Below are positions 46,655-58,300 of a stretch of DNA of 64,000 bases, in pieces (positions within the stretch are counted from its first letter, which is position 1; every line of letters begins with the position of its first letter). The notes under the pieces are model-generated. The model did not search any database and was not told where the DNA came from. It saw nothing but the letters and a program-made list of their open reading frames with translations. Made by a program: the position numbers and the translations under genes. The stretch is from Owenia fusiformis (Eukaryota > Annelida > Polychaeta > Sabellida > Oweniidae), in assembly GCA_903813345.2 (NCBI GenBank), contig CAIIXF020000011.1:30870166-30934165 (forward strand). The letters run 5' to 3'.

Positions 46655-48395
46655 CATGGGCTTTCAATAGAATGCCCATGATCCATCAAATCAAGTCTTT
46701 CTTACGAAGGATCTTGAATGTAATTTCCAGGGTATACCATAAAATATCATTACACACAATTTCTGTCTGTCTATATTACCAATACCATTAGCAAAACAGC
46801 TTTAGAATGTCAGATAGAAGACATCATAAAGAACAATCGCGTAAATTCCTAAATTCAGATGTGCAATTCTTGTTATAGTGTTTTATTGGGGTCTTATCTT
46901 TACAGCTTCCGTAAACATACAATCATAAAAACATATTAAAGATTCCATGTGTTAAAAGTTTTGTAATAGATTCTTCATGCCGACAATACTATATTTCATT
47001 TGATATTGATACAATACCGTATTACGTAGACAATACCGACATAATACCAGGCGTAATGCAACAAGATCGTGTCATGTGTGGGATTGAAAGTTCTATTTTG
47101 CTTGATTAAATTTTAATCAAAGAAAATCAGATCAAATGAAGATAAGCATTAATTAATTACGAGAAACTGTGGCAGATTTACGCATGTTTACTACAACATT
47201 GGTATTGGCTGCTCAGCTGTCCACTTACAGATTTAAATTAGTAGTTGGCAACGCGTCATCGGAATCATCAAGTTGCTCTAGTCTACGTGGGAATTTCGCA
47301 AAAGTAACTAATGAGACCTGATTTTATTATTGCAGATTCAACATTTAGACGCAAATAACGTAAATGAGAGAAAAGGTTGAAAGTGGAAAACCTGACGATG
47401 ATGATATTCACATAAAGGGGAATGACAAACATCACAACACAGGAATTCACTTTATGATTGCATAGATGAAAGAAGACCTTTTCGAGAATAATAATCAACT
47501 GCAACATGTGGCATTATTCAGGTGTATAAATAGAAATGGTTTGTTAGAGATACAACAAGGACTAACAATCTCGCGAAATATGCAAGTATTTAAATTCTCG
47601 TCACATTAATGTATTTCTTCTAAGTATCAAAATATACGGTTATTACAGCTATTACGACATCATAAAGTATTGTGTCTCTTTAAAGAGCTAAAAACGGTTG
47701 GATCATTGAGATATTGGAACATTATAGTGATTTTAGTGCCAGTAACTATGGCTCAAGTGAAGTGAATATGATAATTGGTATATAAAGAGAACAAGACTTC
47801 TCATATATATTTAGACGGATTTGAAGTTGGAGCGAATTGCGTAAATAGTTCCGACCGATTTACTCCCGCAATCAACGAATGTATATCGATACGCTACAAC
47901 AGTGGCGCCGACACAAGTGGTATTTATCAATATGATCAACGCAAAAAATTAATAGCTTGATTCGGTTACTACTTATATACGGGAGAAATACAGTGCTTTA
48001 ATTCAAGAAAAGAAAGTGTACGTTTCTGATTAAGGAGTCCCATCAGTGCGAACTTCATCGATACTGACACTGACTCTAAGGATTCGAATAAAAATTGCAA
48101 GTCTCTTGTGGATTCCCGAGTTCTTTGAGTGATTGACATGGAAACATTGGAAAAACTACGCTAGTAGAATAAACAACGAATTGTGCACTCTCAGTCCTAT
48201 TTAGATGGACTAAATCTGGCAAGCACCATTCATTATATTAATTCACTGACTAATCATTTCTTTCTTAAAAAGGGACAGCACGGTAACGTATTTTATGATA
48301 AAACATCATTGTCGTAAAGTTCTGGAGAAAATTATCAAGAAGCACAAGATTAAAACTGCAACACAAGCTACAAAAAATCAGCGGGGTAAGAGGAA
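46655..48395. other. upstream region of the receptor gene
   Basis: No coding motif was recognised. It probably includes promoter and 5' untranslated sequence of the GPCR, but no element could be assigned. A GGTAAGA splice-donor-like string lies at about 48384, just before the receptor start. Confidence 0.4.
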
Positions 48396-49622
48396 ATGGA
48401 TGCATATGAGTTGGACAGAAATGCGACAAACTATACCGGAATCATGTCAATTGTGAACATAAGCATGACTGAAAGCCCTATTAATATGACAGGTGATGAA
48501 TCTAGAACTTCTAATTATGACCCCTGTAACGAGTTTGATTTGATTATCTATACTATATTAATCGGGATTATCTCAGTGATCGGACTAACAGGGAATACCC
48601 TATCAATAATCGTTCTGGAGAAGGAGAGGAATAAATCGACGACGTCTTTGCTGCTCCAATCGTTGGCGGTGTCGGACAATTCATTACTTATTCTCTCCTT
48701 ATTAGCGTTTACCATTCCACAGGCCTATCTTTACACCGGAAATGTGGAAACTTGGAAAAGGATCATGTACATTTTGGAGAGATATATCGCTCCCCTACTT
48801 CAGATGCCACATGTTGCGTCAGTGGGTTTAACCGTAGTGGTAACTATAAATCGTTACATCGCCCTTTGTAGGCCGCTTACGTCAATGAGATGGGAGACGC
48901 ACTTCAGAGTCCGCCTCCAGATAACGGCTGTTGTACTGTTCTCCATTCTGTATAATGTCCCGCGATTCTTTGATTTTTATGTCATTGGCTATGAGAGCAA
49001 TAACAAAACGATGCCATTAATACTGGGGTACGACAATGCGTATAACATCGCATACAGGACGATATCCTATATCTTAATAATGTACACAGTGCCTTTGTTA
49101 ACCCTGGCTATTCTTAATACGAAACTAATCATCGAACTTAAGAAAGCTGCGAAAGAACGAGTTAGAATCTCCACATGTTCCCGAAGCATGCGACGCAATG
49201 AACAGGTGGCGGGGCATCAACATGACGTCACACTCATCCTAATCGTTGTCGTTATAGTCTTTATCGTTTGCCAGACACCTTGCTTTGTCAACCAGTTCCT
49301 GTGGGTTTTCAGGGACCCGCCTAGATGCGGCGAGGTCCACTATTACTATACCCGCACTAGTGACATGCTCGCCATACTCAACTCGTCTGTCAACTTTTTC
49401 GTATATTGTCTTTTTGGCAAGAAATTTCGTCAGACTTTGGCAAACACATTTGAATGTCGGAGAAAGTCACGAAGACTTGTACTTTCATTTAAAAGCATGA
49501 ACGGATCGGGCAAATATCACACAAATGGATTCTCTTCACCAAATACGACAACAACAAATACTGAAAATGTTATGTATATTTCTCCCGATAGTCAATTGCC
49601 AAAAAAGGTAGGTTATGCCTAA
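48396..49622 (+). CDS. rhodopsin-like (class A) GPCR, FMRFamide/peptide receptor-like
   Basis: A single-exon frame of 408 residues. The start ATG has a purine at -3 and G at +4. The extracellular N-terminus has four N-glycosylation sequons (N9, N12, N21, N30). Seven membrane segments lie at roughly 48-74, 84-110, 130-155, 172-190, 220-245, 278-300 and 322-340. Family marks: TGN at 65-67 (TM1), SD at 93-94 (TM2), INRY at 151-154 in place of DRY, C292-x2-P295 in TM6 (no tryptophan) and NFFVY at 333-337 in place of NPxxY, then a basic helix-8 start (GKKFRQTL). The TM3-ECL2 disulfide cysteines are missing; C44 and C311 are the likely extracellular cysteines. The tail is rich in S, T and N. It should signal from the plasma membrane through G proteins; the ligand is unknown. 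The frame ends across AAAAAAG/GTAGGT, a splice-donor-like site, so the true C-terminus may differ. Confidence 0.93.
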   Translation: MDAYELDRNATNYTGIMSIVNISMTESPINMTGDESRTSNYDPCNEFDLIIYTILIGIISVIGLTGNTLSIIVLEKERNKSTTSLLLQSLAVSDNSLLILSLLAFTIPQAYLYTGNVETWKRIMYILERYIAPLLQMPHVASVGLTVVVTINRYIALCRPLTSMRWETHFRVRLQITAVVLFSILYNVPRFFDFYVIGYESNNKTMPLILGYDNAYNIAYRTISYILIMYTVPLLTLAILNTKLIIELKKAAKERVRISTCSRSMRRNEQVAGHQHDVTLILIVVVIVFIVCQTPCFVNQFLWVFRDPPRCGEVHYYYTRTSDMLAILNSSVNFFVYCLFGKKFRQTLANTFECRRKSRRLVLSFKSMNGSGKYHTNGFSSPNTTTTNTENVMYISPDSQLPKKVGYA

Positions 49623-49818
49623 ATTGACCCAGAAATGCCCCTCATAATTAGCAACTGACACATCTTACAATTCATTGATGTTTGCAATGTTGGATTATAT
49701 GTAATTAAATGGTAACATTTTTCCTAAAACATATTTCAAGGCCAAATGCCTAAATTGACCCAAAATGCCCCTCATAAGCAACTGACACACTTTACAGTTC
49801 ATTGATGTTTGCAATGTT
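49615..49818 (+). repeat. tandem duplication spanning the receptor stop codon
   Basis: ATGCCTAAATTGACCC at 49615 and again at 49746, each followed by ATGCCCCTCATAA, GCAACTGACACA and TTCATTGATGTTTGCAATGTT, with a period of 131 bp. The first copy includes the TAA stop of the receptor. Confidence 0.85.
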
Positions 49819-49819
49819 T

Positions 49820-50597
49820 ATGCAGATTTATCTAAGTTCTATACCGCTTCCAAGATCTAAAGAACTAGCTGCTGTGAGAAATAAACAGTTCAATGAGAGA
49901 GTGACATGCACTTTTTGAATACGTATAATATCCACGATTGAATTAACTCCATTAAAAACATTATAGATCATTAAGATGAATGGATATCAACTGCCCAGTT
50001 GGCGCAATAATCCGAGTGCTTTATAATTAGTATCCGTAGCCATCAACATTAGGAGATACAATAGAACCATATGCATATCATACTTGGATTATATGTTTCA
50101 AACAGCGGTCACCAGGCAACAAATCTCTTTCATTCAGAGCCAGTGGTCAGAATCAAATACCTTTTCGACCGTTATAGTATCTTTCAAAATGGCGGATAAG
50201 TCCTTTCCGAAGGCAATGAAAAACTACTTCAATTCGATGAAAAGTAAAAAATGGTAGCCGTCACCCTATATCGTTCGCCTATTTGAAGGATACAATTGAC
50301 ACTATTAATGTATCCCCTATACTGGACAGGACACTGCCCGGTGATGTGTATTGAAAAAAGCAACTGGATACTGTGACGAAACTTATGAAATTATAGAGAA
50401 TGTTGTATCTCAGTTATTAAGAGTCAAATGGTAGCTATATATCTATAATGTATGAATATGTATAAAGATGTACAAATGAAATATATTACTAAATCTGCAA
50501 AAATAAGCAATGTTAAATTTTGTAGTCAAATCGGAAAATGCAGTTACCCTGAAACTTGGTGAAATCCGATTAACTTTTTGCTAAATTATCTTGATAG
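49820..50597. other. 3' flank of receptor gene
   Basis: No coding motif. An AATAAA hexamer near 49878, about 255 bp past the stop codon, is a candidate polyadenylation signal. Confidence 0.4.
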
Positions 50598-50599
50598 TA

Positions 50600-51141
50600 C
50601 AGGGTGGTCAAAAAATGGAAACCCCACATTTTCCTCATATCTTTGTCAATTTGAGAAATTACTCCTTGATGTTTTATACATTTGTACATCATTCAATTTC
50701 CTACCACCCTAACATATTTCATGACCGTCATACTAATAGTGACAATGTAACAGCACTTTAAACAACATGCGTCAGGTGGGGACATCATCGCGCCTTAGGC
50801 ACAAGTTATCAATGACCCGACTGCATTCCTCAGCAAGTATGGCCTGAATGACATGAATGATTCCAGGTCTACAATTGTCCTGTAAGGTCATTCTCGCACA
50901 CTCCATTTTTGGGCTATCCCTACGGCTAGAAGTCAGCTAGGGATATTTTCGACGACGTGTGCATGTTTGCCTATAGCGCAATAGTTGCCACTGGAGCATG
51001 TTGTTTAAAATGCTGTAACATTGCGACTAATATGTTCATCAAATATGGTAAGCTGGTATAAAATTGAATGATGTACAAATGTGCCAAAATTACAAAGACA
51101 TGAGAAAAATAGTGGGAGGGTTTCCATTTTTGACCACCCTG
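50600..51141. mobile_element. mariner-type non-autonomous element with long inverted ends
   Basis: 542 bp with TA on both sides. The ends read CAGGGTGGTCAAAAAATGGA and, reversed, CAGGGTGGTCAAAAATGGAA. Inverted similarity continues about 200 bp inward (CATTTGTACATCATTCAATT, TTTAAACAACATGC). A minus-strand scrap (HVIQAILAEECSRVIDNL) may be a transposase C-terminal relic. Confidence 0.8.
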
Positions 51142-51144
51142 TAT

Positions 51145-51940
51145 TAATGAAATAAAGTTTGTAATCGTAGAAAAATAAAATAACTTTTCGGCATGATTGT
51201 CCATTTCGGGGGACTGTCACGCCCCAAAGTTGGCACACTGAATTATTTAGAATTTGAATTTTGCCAGAAAAAACGCATGCACTAAGAAATCCAAGAAAAA
51301 TCGTTCACTGATCTGGCTCAAATTGCACTATAACCCATTTTAAGACCCTCAAACTTACGTATCATAGTACTATTTGTTTTTATTCTAGTTAGCAGTTTTT
51401 GCTCAGAACCGACATAAACTGGTCATATCTTCGTTGCGTACCAGGACTGAAGTAGTAAGTCCTAATTAGTTGTTTTGAATCTTCGTCGTAGATTGATTGT
51501 ATGGACATGTTTAACCATGAATTACTGTCGTAAAAGTACAAGAATAAATTCACATCCTGTAAATCTCTCTAGATTGGACCTATATTTCAGTCATTACGAA
51601 AACATTTTCTGTACAGAAGACATTCATCAATGCTTTGGCCTACATGAGCAATCTAATACGCGATGGATCAAGCATGAGATTTATGTATTTTGAAGCCAGT
51701 GGTCGCAATTTATTTCCCCATTAGTCCATCATCATGTCCGTAAACAGAGAGTACAGTAAAGGCAACCTTAATTGAATTTGTGCTGGACATGAATGAAACA
51801 GTAATTTATTAGTATTTGCCAAGATTAATTAGAGGGACACAGGAAATTATAGTAGCTTAGAGCATTGACTTCTCTTTGATTTAGATATATTAGCGTAATA
51901 TTTGTACTCTTCGAGGAAGCCTGTCAACAATGGTAAACAC
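51145..51940. other. no gene seen
   Basis: No motif or repeat recognised; a 72-codon plus frame at 51475 is not convincing. Confidence 0.5.
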
Positions 51941-51944
51941 TTCA

Positions 51945-52372
51945 CATTGTAAAAAAATACATTACAATACAATAATACAATGTAATACGATCCGACAAAA
52001 TACAATGAAATTTCATATACGACAGTGCAATACAATACATGTACAATACATAACATAACATTACAATACGATACAATATAATACGATACAATATATTGCG
52101 ATACAATAAATACAATACAATGCAACACAATATAATACAATACAATGTAATACGATGCAATACGATACAATACAATACATTACAATACAATACAACACAA
52201 TACAAAACAAAATAATACAATAAATTGTAATACCATACAATACAATGTAGTACTATATATTACGTAACAATACGATACGATAGAATACGAAACAATACAT
52301 TACGATACAATACATTACAATAAATACAATACAGTACAGTACAGTACTACGGTACAGTACAGTGCAGTGCAG
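51945..52372 (+). repeat. AATAC microsatellite, about 400 bp, degenerate
   Basis: Long run of ATACA/AATAC units with interspersed GATAC, CATTA and, at its 3' end, TACAG variants. It abuts the truncated 5' end of the LINE that follows. Minus-strand frames across it are repeat artefacts. Confidence 0.9.
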
Positions 52373-54757
52373 TACAGAAATGCGGATAATGTAATTAGGG
52401 CCCAATATAAATCTGCCAAATGTGCTTTTAGAAAATGTTTTAGATGTAGTGAGTTTATGTATGAACAAAATGAGCTTAATCGTCTATACAGGTCAGAATC
52501 ACTTGATCAGCGTTACTATTGGCATCTTCTCAATAAGAGCCGAAATAGGGCTTCTAGGCGTCTGTCTCCAATTAAATCTGATAATGACGTCATCGTAAGT
52601 GACGAGGCTGGAATAAGGGATGAATGGCGCACTCACTTTGCTCGTTTGGCAACCCCTTCTGATAAGCCTCATTTTCACAGCCATGCCAAGTGTGAAATTG
52701 AAAATGATATTATGCATATTAAGCAAACATCATATTTTGAAGATAATACTTTCTTTGATGAACCATTTCAGGATAGTGAAGTGAGTAATGCCATATCACG
52801 GTTGCATAATAATCGTGCATGTGGATCGGATACGATATGTGCCGAACATTTAAAATTTAGCAATGACACTGTAATTTCGATCATATGTACCCTTTTTAAT
52901 GCAACCATGTTAAACGAATACACTCCCATGAATTTTAGGTTTGGTATACTGATACCTATACTAAAGGCAGGAAATAAAGATCCTTGTAATAAAGACAATT
53001 CCAGAGGCATCACTCTGATGAACATGTTGCGTAAAGTGTACGATCATATTGTGTTAAAAAGAATTGGATCCCTTGCAAAAAATATTATGCCTAACTTACA
53101 AGGTGCTTCTCAGAGTCATTGCTCTGCTGTTCATACTTCCCTTTTAGTTCAGGAAACCATTGCCCACAATGTCGAAAAGCATAGAAATGTAATATTAGCC
53201 ACATTAGATATTAGAAAAGCATTTGACACCGTTTGGTTAGATGGATTGATGGTCAAACTACATAAACTTGGTATCCGTGGCAAACTGTGGCGTATGCTTT
53301 ATGATAATTACCATAAATATGAATGTGCCGTTCGTGTAGGAAGTTCAAATACACTTTCTAAACCTTTTAATGTCATGCAGGGCGTCCACCAAGGGGGTGT
53401 CCTATCTATGCTATTTTATCAGTTGTACATGGCTGACCTTATTCAGGATCTATGTGAAATGAATATAGGTGGCCACATTGATGATGTAAATTGTGTATGT
53501 CCTTCTTATGCGGATGACATGACCATTATTGCCACAAATCAAAAGGATATGCAACTTATGTTAAACGCTGCCTTTGAACATAGTAGAAGATGGCGATATG
53601 AAATCCATCCAGCGAAATGTAACTTTCTGACATTTAATGATATGGTCACTGATTCAAGTGTTAAAGGTCATGTCGTTCTCAAGATAGGTGACACGAGAAT
53701 TCCAAAGGTCAATTTCACTGTTCATGTTGGTATTCCAATATCTAGTAAAAATGATATCTCACAATATGTTAATGATCGCTGCACTAGTGGTAAGCGAAAA
53801 TTCTGCTCACTTTTGGGACTGGGGCACAAAACAGGTGGTTTGTCACCCTTAACAGCATCAAAACTGTACTGGGCCTTTTCTATTCCAACCATGCTGTTTG
53901 GGGCACCAGTTATAAATTACCAAGCGTCAGATGTTGAAAAGCTTGAATTGACTCATAGGGAGATTGGCAAACGTATCCAATTTTTCCCCAAAACCTCAGC
54001 CAATCCTAGTGCAACGATGCCGTTGGGATGGTTGTCAATAGACGGCTATATTACAGTGTTGCAGATGATGTATCTCTGGAGTTTACTTAGGTTTAATAAT
54101 ATTTACAGGGATATAACTATAACACGGTTAGTAAAGATGTTTCATGTCACTTATGACAACCATGCCGATATTTTCTCTCCTATCCGGCGCATTTTCCTTA
54201 AGACCAAAATGCTAGGAATTGAAAATCTGGTTAAAAATGCGCTGGACTCTGGATATCTTCCGTCGAAGAGGTCATGGAGACTGCAAATTGTCAATGCTGT
54301 AAGATCCGTCGAGGTCAAGCAATTTTTCTTGCAATGCTCATGTTATGGCAAACTTTTATACCTACGTGACTATGTCACAGACTTAAAACCTTGCATATGG
54401 TGGTTGATTTGTCAGAAATATCCTAAATGTCAAAGCCAGTGTAAAACTATGATGCAATTGATATGTAACGCCCATGTATTAAATACGAACAACTTCAATG
54501 GTTCAAAACGATGTATATTGTGTAACCTCTGTGAAACTGAAACAATTGAACATTTTATATTAAGATGCCCTATGTATGAACCATATAGGCATAACATATT
54601 TGAAGCCCTTGGCTGTCGTGGTGACAGTATGGGTGTTATTATGAAGAAAGTTTTAGGTCTCTCAGATGTTTCATGTGAGACGTTAATAATTGTATCATCA
54701 TGTGTACACAAAATGTACAATCACAGAGCCAACCTGTTGGCTCTGCTTGACACATAA
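52367..54757 (+). CDS. LINE reverse transcriptase ORF (5'-truncated)
   Basis: An open frame of 796 codons. The first codon is GTG in microsatellite-derived DNA, so it is not a true start; the N-terminal endonuclease is missing. Residues about 45-100 are the linker before the RT (YYWHLLNKSRNRASRR, DEWRTHFARLATP). The RT follows: FGILIPILKAGNKDPCNKDN near 190-210, motif A DIRKAFDTVW near 280-290, motif B GVHQGGVLSMLFYQLYMADL near 337-356, catalytic YADD near 381-384, KCNFLTF near 415. A C-terminal zinc-knuckle-like C-x2-C-x9-H-x4-C (CILCN...EHFILRC) begins near residue 714. All catalytic motifs are intact and no stop interrupts it, so insertion looks recent. It would copy LINE RNA by target-primed reverse transcription if full length. 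Confidence 0.9.
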   Translation: MQYRNADNVIRAQYKSAKCAFRKCFRCSEFMYEQNELNRLYRSESLDQRYYWHLLNKSRNRASRRLSPIKSDNDVIVSDEAGIRDEWRTHFARLATPSDKPHFHSHAKCEIENDIMHIKQTSYFEDNTFFDEPFQDSEVSNAISRLHNNRACGSDTICAEHLKFSNDTVISIICTLFNATMLNEYTPMNFRFGILIPILKAGNKDPCNKDNSRGITLMNMLRKVYDHIVLKRIGSLAKNIMPNLQGASQSHCSAVHTSLLVQETIAHNVEKHRNVILATLDIRKAFDTVWLDGLMVKLHKLGIRGKLWRMLYDNYHKYECAVRVGSSNTLSKPFNVMQGVHQGGVLSMLFYQLYMADLIQDLCEMNIGGHIDDVNCVCPSYADDMTIIATNQKDMQLMLNAAFEHSRRWRYEIHPAKCNFLTFNDMVTDSSVKGHVVLKIGDTRIPKVNFTVHVGIPISSKNDISQYVNDRCTSGKRKFCSLLGLGHKTGGLSPLTASKLYWAFSIPTMLFGAPVINYQASDVEKLELTHREIGKRIQFFPKTSANPSATMPLGWLSIDGYITVLQMMYLWSLLRFNNIYRDITITRLVKMFHVTYDNHADIFSPIRRIFLKTKMLGIENLVKNALDSGYLPSKRSWRLQIVNAVRSVEVKQFFLQCSCYGKLLYLRDYVTDLKPCIWWLICQKYPKCQSQCKTMMQLICNAHVLNTNNFNGSKRCILCNLCETETIEHFILRCPMYEPYRHNIFEALGCRGDSMGVIMKKVLGLSDVSCETLIIVSSCVHKMYNHRANLLALLDT

Positions 54758-54957
54758 TTTCTCTATCACTTTATTTTCATGTTTTCCAAAACAACAACTT
54801 TTTTATCACATAATTTAATCTTATCCTTGTATTTTATATTTTATATGTAAACCATATGTATACTAAAATGTATTCTCTCATATAAATGAGGCAATAAATA
54901 TACAATACAATACAATACAACACAACACAATATAATACAATACAATGCAATACAATA
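52375..54957 (+). mobile_element. LINE copy 2, bracketed by AATAC repeats
   Basis: The element runs from the microsatellite junction near 52375 through the RT frame, a 3' untranslated region of about 140 bp (GAGGCAATAAATATACAAT at its end) and an AATAC tail to 54957. Both flanks carry the same microsatellite type. It belongs to the same lineage as the LINE at 5.5-7.2 kb. Confidence 0.85.
54897..54957 (+). repeat. AATAC tail of the LINE
   Basis: About twelve ATACA/ACACA units directly after the LINE's AATAAAT; the 3' counterpart of the array at 51945-52372. Confidence 0.85.
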
Positions 54958-55019
54958 TATAGAGGATATCCTATGATTTATGAGTGATACGATTTTTATC
55001 CACGAATAGATATGATATC

Positions 55020-55300
55020 TGCACGAGTGAGCGTAGCAGTTTTTTCAGATAGAATTTTATGTTCTCAAAATAGCTATTATGTTTCAAATTCGTGTTGTCC
55101 AAGTAGCTTATGTGTTTTCCTGGCCGTTCTTTTTTCGTTTGTTCTCCAGATAGTTTGTGTTGTTCAGATAGGTTTTGTTTCCTGATTGAGTTTGTGTTCT
55201 CCAAAAGATATGTTTAAGGTACTTTTCGTATTTCACGTATAGTTTAACCTCGTTAGTGTTCTCCAGATAACGTTTGCGTTCTCGAAATAGTTTAATGGCA
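55020..55300 (+). repeat. degenerate array around GTGTTCTCCAGATAGTTT
   Basis: Irregular repeats of TGTTCTCCAGATAGTTTGTG and relatives (GTTGTTCAGATAGG, GTTCTCGAAATAGTTT, GTTGTCCAAGTAGC) at about 25-40-bp spacing. Decayed minisatellite. Confidence 0.5.
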
Positions 55301-55304
55301 CGCC

Positions 55305-58300
55305 TTATTAGTAGTTGAAAAAAAAATTATGTAATATCTTGGTGTATTGGAGGATCAGAGTTGGAGGTTGGGCAAGTAGTACATTTACAATAAGCTGACA
55401 TATTGACAACCTGAGCAAACGGGTACAAAATTGGTTCAACAAAAATGACGATCAATACATCAATTAATAAATATAACTTCTCTGGGAATAAATAGATGGC
55501 AGTACAGTTGAGATACATACCAATTGCGCTATTTACAGCATTCCAAGACGTCTTTTGGTATGGGCTCTAACAAATATTCAAGCAAATGTATGTTACTCTT
55601 TTCAAGTCGTTTTACAAAGTATTGTTGAGTTTATATGTGTTTTTCCAAGACATATTAGAGGAGGTTGACAAATATAAAAAATGAAAGAACCGTCAGCCCA
55701 TCACCGGCCCGGGCCATGTGAAGATTAGTTTAAAGCGATGGTGATCCCGTTTTTTCAAAAAAATGATTTTTGTAAATACTTGCGAATCAAGGTAAATATT
55801 CTAAAAAGCAAAAAAGCAAAAAGCACGAAGCAAGGTTTGAGACTCATAAATATGACATGTAAGAAAGATCTAACGAAACTTCTGCTTTTTGAATGCGATT
55901 TTTCGAAAGATAAAACCGATGGCTTAACACTTGCCAAGTGTCAGAAATTGTACTCTTCAAGACTTCTTGCTATGACCAGGGTCCCAAAACGGTTTGGTCT
56001 TAGCCAAGACGTCTTGGGAAACTTTGAATTCACTTTACAATCGTCTTAACTCTAAATCGTTTTTTAAGTAAGCGCGCTTGGGAGAGAAGTGTAAATCCAG
56101 CTCATGTACATGTCAATTTAATACTTTGAAAATTAATAAACAAATGGCATTTTGATATTCTGTCTTACTTGTGTTGCAATGGTTATTGTATTTACATAAA
56201 TGAAACTTACCAAAAAATAAAAATGGCAAAAATATTTTCCTATAGCTCATACACTAAGATCAAACGTGTAAGTCAACTGAATATATTATAGCAAACGCCG
56301 AACGCAGTGTTAATAAAATGAGCGACGATAGTGGGATGACGTTTGAACTGGTTTGCACATGGCGTGACAAAGCAAGACCATTACTGTAACAGGTTCAAGT
56401 TGATTCCTCAATTTAGAAGTGGCGAACTTATTTACAAAGCCCCTGAAGATAGTCAGACACTCATCTACAACTATAACTCGTCAATATCTTGTTTTGTGGA
56501 ATATTAATATAACCTAAATAAATCAGAGATGTTTCAACATGTCCCTCTAAACACCATCTTAGTATGACGTACAATACTTATCGCACCACATAGACATACG
56601 CACACTGTGACAGTACCCAGTTTTTGCCTTCAGGTGCCTTATCATTTTAGTATATTAACGAGTTGTTTATATTAAGACCAATTTCTCATTTGTTTAGCAT
56701 CCTCTAAAAGAGTGATTACTGCCTGATTTATAACTAAAATTATATTCTTCCAAACTGATCATTACCCATGAAACAAGATGGCGAACATATATTTGAAGAT
56801 TTACGGAGTGAATAGGGCGGGGAAAACGATTGTTGTATTCTACCTGGGGTCATATAATGAACAACGAGGCGATATATAGGATGTATAGATAAACACATAG
56901 TCCTAGCTGACATATCAATTCTGACATGTTATACCCAAAATTCAGAGTGAACCCAAGCTTTACAATGTCACCATAATTATAAACAATTACTACAGGAAAA
57001 TTATTACTCCAATTTCCCCCGTGACTTCATTTCATTTATCAATTCATCTTTAAATTCTCATTATCAACACTATCGACATGATATCCCACAAATAACTGGT
57101 AATTTACTTTAAATGTGTGTAATAGTAGCATAAATCTTGATAAAACCTTTAACCATGGGCGATTCGTTGCCACAATTCATCATAACCATCAAAAAATAAG
57201 TGTATTTGTCAACAAGTAGTCCGTAGTTCTTTTTATTAAGTTGTCATTAAACATCCGTGCCTTATAACAGGAAATGTGTCCACAATCAGTTACAAAATAT
57301 ATCTCTTGTTCAACATTAATTAAGTAAAGGAAATTGATAAAAGAAATAAGTAAGTGCGAAACGCAAAACATCGAAGGACATCTAAATGACGTATCATGAT
57401 CAACAACTCAAAATAAATGTTCAGACCTTCGATACCAAAACTAGCACATGCAGAACACAAAATGATGTATGTTTTTGTGTGTTAATGCAACTTTGAATAA
57501 AAAAGTGTACACCATGAATGTATACTACCGATTAATTTAATCTGTTAAAATGCAAGTGCATAAAAATTATAATTATGTAACACTGAAAAGATTGGCCGCA
57601 TTTGCACTTATACATAGTCATAAAAATAAGTCTGTGATTGATGCACGACACGTGTGTAAGTAATTAATGTGAGGCATATTAATAAGAAAGGGCCCCAAAG
57701 ACTTGATTTCGTCCCGCGCAACGTTTAGATGATTGTAAGGTTAGTTACCCTCAAAACCTGAATCAAACGATTCAAACTGTCTAGGAGACCAGGTACGACT
57801 CTTAAATGTTTTTGGGGCAATTTTTCGCAGACCAAAGCACCGGAACTTGTCTGAGTTCTTTTAAATGAAAAAATATCAAAATTACAGGGTTCTATTCTTT
57901 GCATTTCTCCTGTATCGTGCTCTTGAAATCTCACTTCCCTCAAGACCTACACGTACTTTATGAAATTAAATTCTCATTTCAAGCCATCAGCGTAGGCATT
58001 ATTCCATCAAGTAAAATATGAATGTATTAATTCATTGGCTCGGAGCTAAGTTTGGGAGACTCCAGCGTAGATATCTTTTCACGATTTATTCGCCTCTGAG
58101 TGATGGGCACTGCCCCCTAATTTAATATCCATGTTAATGACTCAAAATAAAGAGTCCTCGGCAAAATATAGTAAACATTCTTCTTCATAGAAGAATAAAT
58201 ACATTGTCTTTCATTTTTTATATTTAATTAATATTTTTGATTATAGTAATGTTTATTTCCCTCAATATTACAAGATAAACAATAAGAATGAGTTACTTTT

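Noticed and set aside
46307-46657. 116-codon minus frame rich in G and P
   Set aside because: Reading of the low-complexity GGGCCC interior of the hAT-like element; the same artefact occurs in copy 1.
52367-52455. Start codon of the LINE frame
   Set aside because: The first codon is GTG inside microsatellite-derived sequence; the frame is only the open part of a 5'-truncated element.
51847-52468. Minus-strand frames rich in Y, I, V and C
   Set aside because: Translation of the AATAC microsatellite.
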